NCBI RefSeq assembly: GCF_017349075.1
Contig: NZ_JAFMOF010000002.1
Location: 1,302,001-1,366,000 of the forward strand
Origin: Streptomyces triculaminicus
GTDB lineage: Bacteria; Actinomycetota; Actinomycetes; Streptomycetales; Streptomycetaceae
DNA: 64,000 nucleotides
Direction: 5' to 3'
Shown: one piece after another, positions 25,101 through 33,194 of the stretch
How positions within the stretch are numbered: the first letter of the stretch is position 1
Layout: each line of letters starts with the position of its first letter
Made by a program: the position numbers and the translations under genes
The notes under the pieces: model-generated
Databases searched by the model: none
The model's input: only the letters and a program-made list of their open reading frames with translations
Told to the model about the DNA's origin: nothing

Positions 25101-26503
25101 GATGGGCGCTCGTCAGGGTGTCGCTGGCCGTCACGGTCATGGTGGTGCTGGCCTTCGCCGTCCCCCTCGGACTGGTGGTCAAGGAACTGGCCCGGGACCG
25201 CGCCTTCGCCGACGCCGAACGGCAGGCGGCCCAGATACGGCCCGCGCTCGCCATCACCACCGACCGCGCACAGCTGGAGCGGGCGGTCGCCAGCTCGCAG
25301 GCCGGCGGCGACGGCCGCATGGCCGTCCACGTACCGGGCGGTGACGGCACCCGGCAGAACCCGCCGAGCACCGACCCGCGCGACGCCCACGAGGTCTTCG
25401 ACATCGGACGCTGCCGCGCCCGGGCACGGGACGTGGAGACCGCCCGCCGCGGCCGCTCCGCCATCACCTCCGTGCCCGGCGGCTACGCCCTGCTCCAGCC
25501 GACGGCCCTGAGCACCGGTGAGTTCGCGGTGGTCGAGGTCTACGTGCCGCACCGCGCGGTCGGCAACGGCGTCACCACCTCCTGGGTGATCCTCGCCGGC
25601 GTCGGCCTCGGCCTGATCGCCGGCTCCCTCGCCACCGCCGACCGCCTCGGCCTGCGCCTCGTCCGCCCGGCCGAGCGGCTCGCCAAGGCCGCGGCCGAGC
25701 TGGGGGAGGGCAGGCTCGGCGTGCGCGTCCGCGAGGACGGCCCCGCCGAACTGCGCGCCGCCGCCGTCGCCTTCAACTCCATGGCCGACAAGATCGTGCA
25801 GCTGCTCTCCAACGAACGCGAACTCGCCGCCGACCTCTCCCACCGGCTGCGCACCCCGCTCACCGTCCTCCGCCTCAACGCCGCCTCGCTCGGCGAAGGC
25901 CCCGCCGCCGACCAGACCCGCGCCGCCGTCGCCCAGCTGGAACGCGAGGTCGACCAGCTGATCCGCGCCGCCCGCGAACAGGGCGAGCGCACGGAACGGC
26001 CCACCCTCGGTTGCGACGCCTGCGAAGTGATCCACGACCGCATGGACTTCTGGTCCGCCCTCGCCGAGGACGAGGGCCGCACCGTACGGCTCGCGGGCGT
26101 CGACGCGACCGTACGCGTCCCCGTCGCCCGCCCCGAACTCGTCGCCGCCCTGGACGCGATGCTCGGCAACGTCTTCCGGCACACCCCCGAGGGCACCGCC
26201 TTCGCCGTGGACGTGCACCACAGCGAGGACGCCGTGATCGTGCTCGTCTCCGACGCGGGCCCCGGCATCGCCGACCCGGACGCCGCGCTGCGCCGCGGCC
26301 ACGGCGCGGGAGGCCCCGGCTCCACCGGCCTCGGCCTGGACATCGTGCGCCGGGTCGCCGAGTCCACCGGCGGGGACGTACGGGTCGGGCGATCGGTCCT
26401 CGGCGGTACGGAGGTACGGGTGTGGCTCTCGCTCGACGGGGGCGGCACCCGGCGGCGCCGCGAGCGCCGCCGCCGGGTACGGCGCGGCCGGGCACGTCCT
26501 TAA
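25097..26503 (+). CDS. Sensor histidine kinase
   Basis: 468 residues from a GTG overlapping the regulator stop. Membrane segments at about 8-28 and 163-181 bracket an extracellular sensor region of about 130 residues. Then HAMP (183-236), HisKA with the phosphorylated His249 in LSHRLRTPL, and an HATPase_c domain with an N-box (MLGNVFRHTPEG) and G-box (DAGPGIADP). The stretch before His249 has the usual E-box position occupied by HRLRTP rather than HELRTP, a small deviation. It phosphorylates the regulator encoded just upstream; the signal is unknown. Confidence 0.92.
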   Translation: MRWALVRVSLAVTVMVVLAFAVPLGLVVKELARDRAFADAERQAAQIRPALAITTDRAQLERAVASSQAGGDGRMAVHVPGGDGTRQNPPSTDPRDAHEVFDIGRCRARARDVETARRGRSAITSVPGGYALLQPTALSTGEFAVVEVYVPHRAVGNGVTTSWVILAGVGLGLIAGSLATADRLGLRLVRPAERLAKAAAELGEGRLGVRVREDGPAELRAAAVAFNSMADKIVQLLSNERELAADLSHRLRTPLTVLRLNAASLGEGPAADQTRAAVAQLEREVDQLIRAAREQGERTERPTLGCDACEVIHDRMDFWSALAEDEGRTVRLAGVDATVRVPVARPELVAALDAMLGNVFRHTPEGTAFAVDVHHSEDAVIVLVSDAGPGIADPDAALRRGHGAGGPGSTGLGLDIVRRVAESTGGDVRVGRSVLGGTEVRVWLSLDGGGTRRRRERRRRVRRGRARP

Positions 26504-26633
26504 CACCCACCGATGCGTTCCTTAAACGAGCCATAAGAACCCGCCCCCGCAGCACGATTCGGCGATTTGCACCGTTCGCGCCCGCTAGCGTGCCGCCCGT
26601 ACCTACCCCCCAGTCAGAACAGGCAGGCACGCG

Positions 26634-28049
26634 ATGGGTTCCTCCGCACACCGCCGACGACCGAGCCGCAAGGCGAAGGCGGCCGGCATCGTCGCCGCCG
26701 CGGCGATCGCGACCGGCGCCGCGTTCACCCTCACCGGCACCGCCCAGGCCGCCTCGGTCGGCGCGGCCTTCTCCACGACCGGCTCCTGGTCGGGCGGCTT
26801 CACCGGGCAGTACGTCCTCACCAACGCGACGAGCAAGCAACTGTCGCACTGGAAGCTGACGTTCGACCTCCCGGCCGGGGCGAAGATCACCTCCCTGTGG
26901 AACGGCAAGCACACCGTCAGCGGCCGCAGCGTCACCGTCGAGCCGGAGAGCTGGAACGCGACCATCGCCCCCGGCGCGACCGTCACCGTCGGATTCGTCG
27001 CCACCGGCGGCAGCGGGTCCACCGCTCCGGCCAACTGCCGCGTCAACGGCGCCAAGTGCTCCGTGGACAAGGACCCCGAGCCGCGCCCCACCGAGCCCAC
27101 GTCCACCCCGACGAAGCCGCAGCCCACCCCGACCACGCCGGCCCCCGGCGGCGCGAACGCCGCCTTCGCCCCGTACGTCGACACCTCCCTCTACCCCGCC
27201 TACGACCTGCTGGGCACCGCCGAGAAGACCGGCGTGAAGCACTTCAACCTGGCCTTCATCACCTCCGGCGGCGGCTGCACCCCCAAGTGGGGCGGCGTCA
27301 CCGACCTCGGCGGCGACGCCGTCGCCCAGCAGATCGGGAAGCTGCGCCAGGCGGGCGGCGACGTACGGGTCTCCTTCGGCGGGGCCGCCGGATCCGAACT
27401 GGGCCTGGCCTGCTCCTCCACCGACGCGCTCGCCGCCGCCTACGGCAAGGTCGTGGACACGTACAAGCTCACCAAGGTCGACTTCGACATCGAGGGCGCC
27501 GCGCTGCCCAACACGGTCGCCAACACCCGCCGCGCCCAGGCCATAGCCCGGCTCCAGAAGAGCCACCCCGGCCTCGACGTCTCCTTCACCCTGCCGGTGA
27601 TGCCCAGCGGACTCACCCAGGACGGCGTCAACCTGATCGAGAACGCCCGGAAGAACGGCGTCGCCGTCTCCACGGTCAACGTCATGGCCATGGACTACGG
27701 CTCGTCCTTCAACGGCGACATGGGTCAGTACGCCATCGACGCGGCCACCGCCACGCAGGCGCAGGTCAAGGGCGTACTGGGGCTGAGCGACGCGGCGGCG
27801 TGGAAGGCCGTCGCGGTCACCCCGATGATCGGCGTCAACGACGTGGCCGCCGAGGTCTTCACGGTCGACGACGCGACGCAGCTGGCGCGCTTCGCCCGGG
27901 CCAAGCGGATGGGGTGGCTGTCGATGTGGTCGGCGGCCCGCGACAAGCCGTGCCCCGGCGGCCCGCAGAACTCCGCGTCCGCGACCTGCAGCTCGATCCG
28001 GCAGGACCCGCTCGCCTTCACCAAGGCGTTCGCGGCCCCGCAGGGCTGA
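26634..28049 (+). CDS. Secreted GH18 chitinase with CBM2 domain
   Basis: 471 residues. Signal peptide about 1-39, ending GTAQA. A CBM2-type carbohydrate-binding module follows (40-147: SVGAAFSTTGSWSGGF..., NCRVNGAKC), then a Pro/Thr linker (148-172), then a GH18 barrel whose catalytic strand reads VDFDIEGA (acid Glu in DxDxE form) with MAMDYGSS downstream. It cleaves chitin outside the cell. The gene is followed by a hairpin and by the LPMO gene, a classic chitin-degrading pair. No clear DasR-type operator is visible upstream. Confidence 0.92.
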   Translation: MGSSAHRRRPSRKAKAAGIVAAAAIATGAAFTLTGTAQAASVGAAFSTTGSWSGGFTGQYVLTNATSKQLSHWKLTFDLPAGAKITSLWNGKHTVSGRSVTVEPESWNATIAPGATVTVGFVATGGSGSTAPANCRVNGAKCSVDKDPEPRPTEPTSTPTKPQPTPTTPAPGGANAAFAPYVDTSLYPAYDLLGTAEKTGVKHFNLAFITSGGGCTPKWGGVTDLGGDAVAQQIGKLRQAGGDVRVSFGGAAGSELGLACSSTDALAAAYGKVVDTYKLTKVDFDIEGAALPNTVANTRRAQAIARLQKSHPGLDVSFTLPVMPSGLTQDGVNLIENARKNGVAVSTVNVMAMDYGSSFNGDMGQYAIDAATATQAQVKGVLGLSDAAAWKAVAVTPMIGVNDVAAEVFTVDDATQLARFARAKRMGWLSMWSAARDKPCPGGPQNSASATCSSIRQDPLAFTKAFAAPQG

Positions 28050-28086
28050 GGACCGTCCCCCTCACGTCCCCCACCTCCCCCACACC

Positions 28087-28130
28087 GCCCCGCATGCCGG
28101 CACCCCCACCGAACGGCCGGCGTGCGGGGC
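28087..28130 (+). terminator. Hairpin between chitinase and LPMO genes
   Basis: GCCCCGCATGCCGGC (28087-28101) pairs with GCCGGCGTGCGGGGC (28116-28130), 15 pairs with one G-U, ending 26 bases before the LPMO start. It may terminate the chitinase transcript or attenuate read-through. Confidence 0.6.
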
Positions 28131-28156
28131 ACCCCCTCACCCACAAGGAGACCCCC

Positions 28157-29131
28157 ATGCGCACGCGTCACACGGCCCTGCGGATATCCCTGCTCGGCCT
28201 CGCCCCGCTCACGCTCACCGCGCTGACCACCGGCCCGGCGGAGGCGCACGGCTCCATGACGGACCCGGTCAGCCGGGTGTCCGCGTGTTTCGCCGAGGGG
28301 CCCGAACATCCGCGCTCGGCGGCCTGCAAGGCGATGGTCGCGGCCGGCGGCACCCAGCCGCTCTACGACTGGAACGAGGTCAACATCGGCGACGCCGCCG
28401 GCCGCCACCGCCGGATCATCCCCGACGGCAAGCTGTGCAGCGCCGGACGCGACAAGTACAAGGGCCTGGACGCGCCGCGCGCCGACTGGCCGGGATCGAA
28501 GCTCGCCCCGGGCAGGCACACCTTCCGGTACCGGGCCACCGCCCCCCACCGCGGCACGTTCGAGCTGTACATCACCAAGGACGGCTACGACCCCAAGAAG
28601 CCGCTGAAGTGGTCGGACCTGGAGGCCAAGCCGTTCGCCAAGGTCACCAACCCCACACTGAACGCCGGAAGCTACGTCTTCGAGGGCACGGTCCCCAAGC
28701 GGTCCGGCCGGCACTTGATCTACAGCATCTGGCAGCGCTCGGACAGCCCCGAGGCCTTCTACACCTGCTCCGACGTGGACTTCTCCGGCAAGGCGCCGGC
28801 GGCCAAGGCGCTGGCGCCGGTCGCGTCCGCTCCCAGTGACGCGCAGATCGCGGAAGACGCCGCCAAGTCGACGGTCGACCACAACGGACACGGCGGCGAC
28901 GACCCCGGCGAGGCCGGACACGGTGAGAGTGTGCACGTCAAGAACGGCCACGAGCCCCACTCCGCGGCGAAGGCGGCCAACGCCCCGGCCGCCCAGGGCG
29001 GCCGCCTCGCCGAGACCGGCGGCGACAGCCGCACGGCGGCGCTGGCCGTCGGGGGCGTCGCGGTCCTGTCGGCCGGCTGCGCCACCCTCTTCCTGGCCCT
29101 GCGCCGCCGCGCCGCCCGTCGCGGCGCCTGA
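28157..29131 (+). CDS. AA10 lytic polysaccharide monooxygenase with C-terminal LAETG wall-sorting signal
   Basis: 324 residues, ATG 28157 after AAGGAG. Signal peptide 1-30 ends AEA, exposing His31 (HGSMTDPVSR) as the first copper ligand. The second ligand is the His in TAPHRGTFELY. The AA10 domain spans 31-215 and is followed by a His/Ala/Pro-rich linker. The C-terminus has LAETGG, a hydrophobic segment and RRRAARRGA, the arrangement recognised by class E sortases in Streptomyces (LAxTG). So the oxidative chitin-cleaving enzyme should end up covalently attached to peptidoglycan while its chitinase neighbour diffuses freely. Confidence 0.9.
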   Translation: MRTRHTALRISLLGLAPLTLTALTTGPAEAHGSMTDPVSRVSACFAEGPEHPRSAACKAMVAAGGTQPLYDWNEVNIGDAAGRHRRIIPDGKLCSAGRDKYKGLDAPRADWPGSKLAPGRHTFRYRATAPHRGTFELYITKDGYDPKKPLKWSDLEAKPFAKVTNPTLNAGSYVFEGTVPKRSGRHLIYSIWQRSDSPEAFYTCSDVDFSGKAPAAKALAPVASAPSDAQIAEDAAKSTVDHNGHGGDDPGEAGHGESVHVKNGHEPHSAAKAANAPAAQGGRLAETGGDSRTAALAVGGVAVLSAGCATLFLALRRRAARRGA

Positions 29132-29147
29132 CCGCAGTCTCCCCACC

Positions 29148-29182
29148 GCCGGGGCCGCGTCCACCGGGACGACGGCCCCGGC
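29148..29182 (+). terminator. Terminator hairpin after the LPMO gene
   Basis: GCCGGGGCCG (29148-29157) and CGGCCCCGGC (29173-29182), ten perfect pairs, 16 bases past the stop. Confidence 0.65.
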
Positions 29183-29479
29183 CGCGCGCGGGTACGAGTG
29201 CTCACACTCCGTGAGTCGGAGGGGGTCCGGCTGTGAGGCCCCTCATGGGGCCTGGATCACATACGAATCCGGGTAGTGGAGGCCGAGGCCTGAATAGGCC
29301 ACTTCGGCGCGTATTTCGTTCGGTGAATACGGCGTTCTGCCGTAGGTCACACCTTTGCCAGGGGGTTTTTGTGCCGCTAACAATTGCTGAGTCGCACGGC
29401 GCCGTCGACCGAGAAACGGCGCTCTTTTTGCGCCATTGACGGCCATTGCGACTAAGCGATTGGAAGGGTTCAGCTCGTT
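29183..29479 (+). promoter_or_regulatory. Long upstream region of the SLT-domain gene
   Basis: About 300 bases with no gene; AT-richer than its surroundings from 29310 on. It includes a hairpin at 29236-29255 and two overlapping hairpins, GGCGCCGT/ACGGCGC (29398-29422) and GGCGC/GCGCC (29418-29434, T-rich loop), which cannot both form. This may be a structured 5' leader. The conserved elements of a ydaO-type c-di-AMP riboswitch were looked for and not found. Confidence 0.35.
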
Positions 29480-30202
29480 ATGCGCTCCACCGTCTCCGGT
29501 TATTCCGCTCTGTCCAAGGCTCATAAGTTCTCCGCTGCGGGTCTGGTGACCGCTGCTGGTGCCGCCGCTCTGACGTTCGCCCTGGTGCCGCAGGCTCAGG
29601 CTGCGGATGCTCACTCGGTCGGTGTGAAGCCGGTGTCGCTGAGTGCTCAGGAGTTCGGTGTGACGCAGGACGCGGACCTGGCGAAGGCCGCGGACGATGC
29701 CGCCGTGAAGGCGGGCGTGGACGCGAAGGCCGCGGTGAAGGCGAAGGCAAACGCCGAGGTGAAGGCCAAGGCCGACCGCGAGCGCGCCAGCCGCTCCACC
29801 GAGCGCAAGGCCCTCAAGCCCGCCGCGAAGCCGGCCCCGGCCAAGCCCGCTGCCAAGCCCGCTCCGGCGAAGAAGGCCTACGCGGACAACCTGGACGGCT
29901 GGATCAACGAGTCCCTGGACATCCTGCGTGCCAAGGGCATCCCGGCCTCCTACGACGGTATTAAGCGCAACATCATGCGTGAGTCGACGGGTAACCCCCA
30001 GGCGATCAATGACTGGGATGTGAACGCGGTGAACGGTGTGCCGTCGAAGGGTCTGCTGCAGATCATCGACCCGACGTTCAAGGCGTATCACGTCGAGGGC
30101 ACGTCCTGGGACATTTATGACCCGGTCGCCAACATCACCGCGTCCTGCAACTACGCGGCCGACAAGTACGGCTCGATGGACAACGTCAACTCCGCATACT
30201 GA
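29480..30202 (+). CDS. Secreted transglycosylase (SLT-like) domain protein
   Basis: 240 residues. The signal region (1-41) ends PQAQA. An Ala/Lys-rich linker (42-135) with repeated KAKA and KPAAKPAPAK probably binds or crosses the wall. The C-terminal domain (about 137-240) shows IKRNIMRESTGNPQAIN, whose Glu matches the catalytic acid of lytic transglycosylases, and GVPSKGLLQIIDPTF. It would cleave glycan strands during growth or germination. Codon use is richer in T-ending codons than its neighbours (for example GCT and GGT), a hint of high expression or different origin. Confidence 0.88.
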   Translation: MRSTVSGYSALSKAHKFSAAGLVTAAGAAALTFALVPQAQAADAHSVGVKPVSLSAQEFGVTQDADLAKAADDAAVKAGVDAKAAVKAKANAEVKAKADRERASRSTERKALKPAAKPAPAKPAAKPAPAKKAYADNLDGWINESLDILRAKGIPASYDGIKRNIMRESTGNPQAINDWDVNAVNGVPSKGLLQIIDPTFKAYHVEGTSWDIYDPVANITASCNYAADKYGSMDNVNSAY

Positions 30203-30223
30203 TAGCAGCACGTAGCGCAGCGC

Positions 30224-30273
30224 ATCGCCCGAGGGGCGCGGCACCCGCAAGGGAGCCGCGCCCCTCGGGCGAT
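30224..30273 (+). terminator. Strong terminator after the SLT gene
   Basis: A perfect 19 bp stem, left arm 30224-30242 and right arm 30255-30273, with a 12-base loop, 22 bases past the stop. Confidence 0.85.
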
Positions 30274-30325
30274 GTGGCACCCGGCGATTCCCTCTTGTGA
30301 ATCAAGAAACCTTAGGCTTTGGATC

Positions 30326-30688
30326 ATGCACATCACGTTGACCGAGCACGCCCGGTGCCTCTACGACGACGCGTACCAGCCGGTGCCGGGCTGTGGCCGC
30401 GCCCACCACGAGCGGAACTTCGTCGAAGAGCTGACGTTCGCCGACGCCGACGCGATCCTCGCCATGCTGCGTGGACTGGGCCCGCACGTGGTCGAGGGGC
30501 GTCTCCCCGTGTGGATCCGCAATCTCGCCTACCGGCTGCTCCTGCTCCAGCGCCCCGACGAGCCGGCGCTGATGCGCGAGGCGGCGGACAGCCTCCACCT
30601 GCACGGCCCCGACTGGGACGAGATCGCCGCCGAGCTCCGCCTGAGGGCCGATGCCCTGGAGGCCGGAGCGCTGGAGTCCGCGGCGTAG
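30326..30688 (+). CDS. Conserved hypothetical protein (120 aa)
   Basis: MHITLTEHARCLYDDAYQPV opens a 120-residue soluble, mostly helical protein with two Cys and two His in the first 30 residues (ARCLYDD, GCGRAHHER). It has no known motif. It is between the SLT terminator and the PadR operator, on the same strand, with its own upstream region. Function unknown. Confidence 0.6.
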   Translation: MHITLTEHARCLYDDAYQPVPGCGRAHHERNFVEELTFADADAILAMLRGLGPHVVEGRLPVWIRNLAYRLLLLQRPDEPALMREAADSLHLHGPDWDEIAAELRLRADALEAGALESAA

Positions 30689-30749
30689 GGCGTGGCCGTG
30701 TCCTGGCCGGCCCGGGTGAGCCGCGTCTCACCCGGGCCGTACCTCTTGT

Positions 30750-30769
30750 CTATGCAACAAGTTGCATAG
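30750..30769. promoter_or_regulatory. PadR operator, inverted repeat CTATGCAAC-AA-GTTGCATAG
   Basis: A 20 bp palindrome with 9-base perfect arms and an AA centre, 14 bases before the padR start. PadR-family proteins bind AT-containing palindromes of this type in their own promoters, so autoregulation of the padR/acyl-CoA dehydrogenase unit is likely. Confidence 0.75.
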
Positions 30770-30783
30770 AAAGATCCGGGGTC

Positions 30784-31344
30784 ATGGCGCTCGAGCACGC
30801 GATCCTCGTCTCTCTGCTGGAGAAGCCGGGTTCCGGCTATGAGCTGGCCCGGCGTTTCGAGCGGTCCATCGGCTACTTCTGGACCGCGACCCACCAGCAG
30901 ATCTACCGCGTCCTCAAGCGGATGGAGGGCGACGGCTGGGTCACCGTCCGGGAGATCCCGCAGCAGGGCAGGCCGGACAAGAAGGAGTACTCCGTGCCCG
31001 CCCTCGGCCAGGCCGCCCTCTCCCGGTGGCTGCACGAGCCGATCGAACCCGAGAGCGTGCGGCACGATCTCGCCGTGAAGATCCGCGGCGCGGCCTTCGA
31101 CGACCCGGCCGCGCTGATCCGCGAGGTCGAGCGGCACCACCAGGTGCACACCGACCGGCTCGCGCACTACCTGGTGGGGGAACGGCGTGATTTCACCGGG
31201 CCCGAGGCTCCGGTGACGCCCGACGATGTCGGGCGGGAGCTCCAGCACGTCGTGCTGCGCGGCGGCATCGCGTACGAGCGGATGACGCTCGCCTGGCTCG
31301 ACGACGTCCTCGCCACCCTCCACCGGCTCCGCGCCGAGCGCTGA
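30784..31344 (+). CDS. PadR-family transcriptional regulator
   Basis: 186 residues. Winged helix (1-85): MALEHAILVSLLEKPGSGYE, FWTATHQQIYRVLKRMEGDG, GRPDKKEYSVPALG, all diagnostic of PadR. The C-terminal helical Vir_act_alpha_C-type domain (95-180) mediates dimerisation. The palindromic operator at 30750-30769 precedes it, and the acyl-CoA dehydrogenase gene follows after 51 bases. Confidence 0.92.
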   Translation: MALEHAILVSLLEKPGSGYELARRFERSIGYFWTATHQQIYRVLKRMEGDGWVTVREIPQQGRPDKKEYSVPALGQAALSRWLHEPIEPESVRHDLAVKIRGAAFDDPAALIREVERHHQVHTDRLAHYLVGERRDFTGPEAPVTPDDVGRELQHVVLRGGIAYERMTLAWLDDVLATLHRLRAER

Positions 31345-31395
31345 AACCCCAGGCAACCGCCACCTTCGACCGTCAAGCCGGAAAGGCGAACTTCC

Positions 31396-33117
31396 ATGGC
31401 CGACCCGCTGCTGTTCAACCCTCGCACCTACGACCCCGCGCACTTCGACCCCGAGACCCGCAGGCTGCTGCGCGCCACCGTCGACTGGTTCGAGGAGCGC
31501 GGCAAGCGCAAGCTGATAGAGGACTACCGCTCTCGTGCCTGGCTGGCGGACTTCCTCGCGTTCTCGGCGAAGGAGGGTCTGTTCGCGACGTTCCTGACCC
31601 CCGCGGCGGCCGCCGACGGAGCCGAGGACAAGCGCTGGGACACCGCCCGGATCGCCGCCCTCAACGAGATCTTCGGCTTCTACGGGCTCGACTACTGGTA
31701 CGCGTGGCAGGTCACCATCCTCGGCCTCGGCCCGGTCTGGCAGAGCGACAACGCCGCCGCCCGCGCCCGCGCCGCGGAACTCCTCTCCCAGGGCGAGGTG
31801 TTCGCCTTCGGCCTGTCGGAGAAGACCCACGGCGCCGACATCTACTCCACCGACATGCTGCTGGAGCCCGACGGCGACGGCGGCTTCCGCGCCAGCGGCT
31901 CCAAGTACTACATCGGCAACGGCAACGCCGCCGGCCTCGTCTCCGTCTTCGGTCGCCGCACCGACGTCGAGGGCCCCGACGGCTACGTCTTCTTCGCCGC
32001 CGACAGCCGCCACCCGGCGTACCACCTGGTGAAGAACGTCGTCGACTCCTCGAAGTACGTCAGCGAGTTCCGCCTCGAGGACTACCCCGTCGCGGCCGGC
32101 GACATCCTGCACACCGGTCGCGCCGCCTTCGACGCCGCCCTGAACACCGTCAACGTCGGCAAGTTCAACCTCTGCACCGGCGCGATCGGCATCTGCGAGC
32201 ACGCGATGTACGAGGCCGTCACCCACGCGCACAACCGCATCCTCTACGGCCGCCCCGTCACCGCGTTCCCGCACGTGCGCCGCGAGCTGACCGACGCCTA
32301 CGTCCGCCTCGTCGGCATGAAGCTCTTCAGCGACCGCGCCGTCGACTACTTCCGCTCCGCCGGCCCCGACGACCGCCGCTACCTCCTCTTCAACCCCATG
32401 ACGAAGATGAAGGTGACCACCGAGGGCGAGAAGGTCATCGACCTCATGTGGGACGTCATCGCGGCCAAGGGCTTCGAGAAGGACACCTACTTCGCCCAGG
32501 CCGCCACCGAGATCCGCGGCCTGCCGAAGCTGGAGGGCACGGTCCACGTCAACCTCGCGCTGATCCTCAAGTTCATGGGCAACCACCTGCTGAACCCCGC
32601 CGAGTACGCGCCCGTGCCGACCCGCCTCGACGCGGCCGACGACGAGTTCCTCTTCCGGCAGGGCCCGGCCCGGGGCCTCGGCTCCATCCGCTTCCACGAC
32701 TGGCGCGGCGCCTACGACGCGTACGCCCACGTGCCCAACGTCGGCCGCTTCCGCGAGCAGGCCGACGCGCTGTGCGAGTTCGTCACCACCGCCGCCCCCG
32801 ACGAGGAGCAGAGCCGCGACCTCGACCTCCTCCTCGCCATCGGCCAGCTGTTCGCGCTCGTCGTGCACGGCCAGCTGATCCTGGAGCAGGCGCGCCTGAC
32901 CGGCCTCGAGGAGGACGTGCTCGACGAGCTGTTCGCCGTCCTCGTCCGCGACTTCTCCGCGCACGCCGTCGAGCTGCACGGCAAGGACTCCGCCACCGAG
33001 GCCCAGCAGAGCTGGGCGCTCGGCGCGGTCCGCCGCCCGGTCGTCGACGACGCCCGCTCGGCACGCGTCTGGGAGCGCGTCGAGGCACTGTCCGGGGCGT
33101 ACGAGATGGCCCCGTAA
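31396..33117 (+). CDS. Acyl-CoA dehydrogenase-family protein
   Basis: 573 residues, longer than the usual 380-430 because of an extended C-terminus like acyl-CoA oxidases and long-form dehydrogenases. FAFGLSEKTHGADIYSTD is the flavin-binding segment, with GSKYYIGNGNAAGLVSVF following in the middle beta domain. The C-terminal helical domain includes GAIGICEHAMYEAVTHAHNR and the late AAKGFEKDTYFAQAATEIRG. It oxidises an acyl-CoA with FAD; the substrate is unknown. Co-transcribed with PadR and ending at a strong terminator. Confidence 0.85.
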   Translation: MADPLLFNPRTYDPAHFDPETRRLLRATVDWFEERGKRKLIEDYRSRAWLADFLAFSAKEGLFATFLTPAAAADGAEDKRWDTARIAALNEIFGFYGLDYWYAWQVTILGLGPVWQSDNAAARARAAELLSQGEVFAFGLSEKTHGADIYSTDMLLEPDGDGGFRASGSKYYIGNGNAAGLVSVFGRRTDVEGPDGYVFFAADSRHPAYHLVKNVVDSSKYVSEFRLEDYPVAAGDILHTGRAAFDAALNTVNVGKFNLCTGAIGICEHAMYEAVTHAHNRILYGRPVTAFPHVRRELTDAYVRLVGMKLFSDRAVDYFRSAGPDDRRYLLFNPMTKMKVTTEGEKVIDLMWDVIAAKGFEKDTYFAQAATEIRGLPKLEGTVHVNLALILKFMGNHLLNPAEYAPVPTRLDAADDEFLFRQGPARGLGSIRFHDWRGAYDAYAHVPNVGRFREQADALCEFVTTAAPDEEQSRDLDLLLAIGQLFALVVHGQLILEQARLTGLEEDVLDELFAVLVRDFSAHAVELHGKDSATEAQQSWALGAVRRPVVDDARSARVWERVEALSGAYEMAP

Positions 33118-33131
33118 CCAACACCGCTGTA

Positions 33132-33176
33132 CCCGGGCCGGCCCTGCGAACGACGGGGGCCGGCCCGGGCTTTTTT
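33132..33176. terminator. Intrinsic terminator with T-run
   Basis: CCCGGGCCGGCCC (33132-33144) pairs with GGGCCGGCCCGGG (33157-33169), followed by T6 at 33171-33176: the most canonical rho-independent terminator in the window, serving the acyl-CoA dehydrogenase gene and perhaps the convergent gene at 33195. Confidence 0.9.
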
Positions 33177-33194
33177 GTTCAGCGAGGAACGGGC

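Noticed and set aside
26504..26633. DasR operator upstream of the chitinase
   Set aside because: No sequence near the AGTGGTCTAGACCACT-type palindrome is present.
29183..29479. c-di-AMP (ydaO) riboswitch before the SLT gene
   Set aside because: The conserved GGGG-GAATC and CCGAA-CCG-CAGC type blocks could not be found in the right order.
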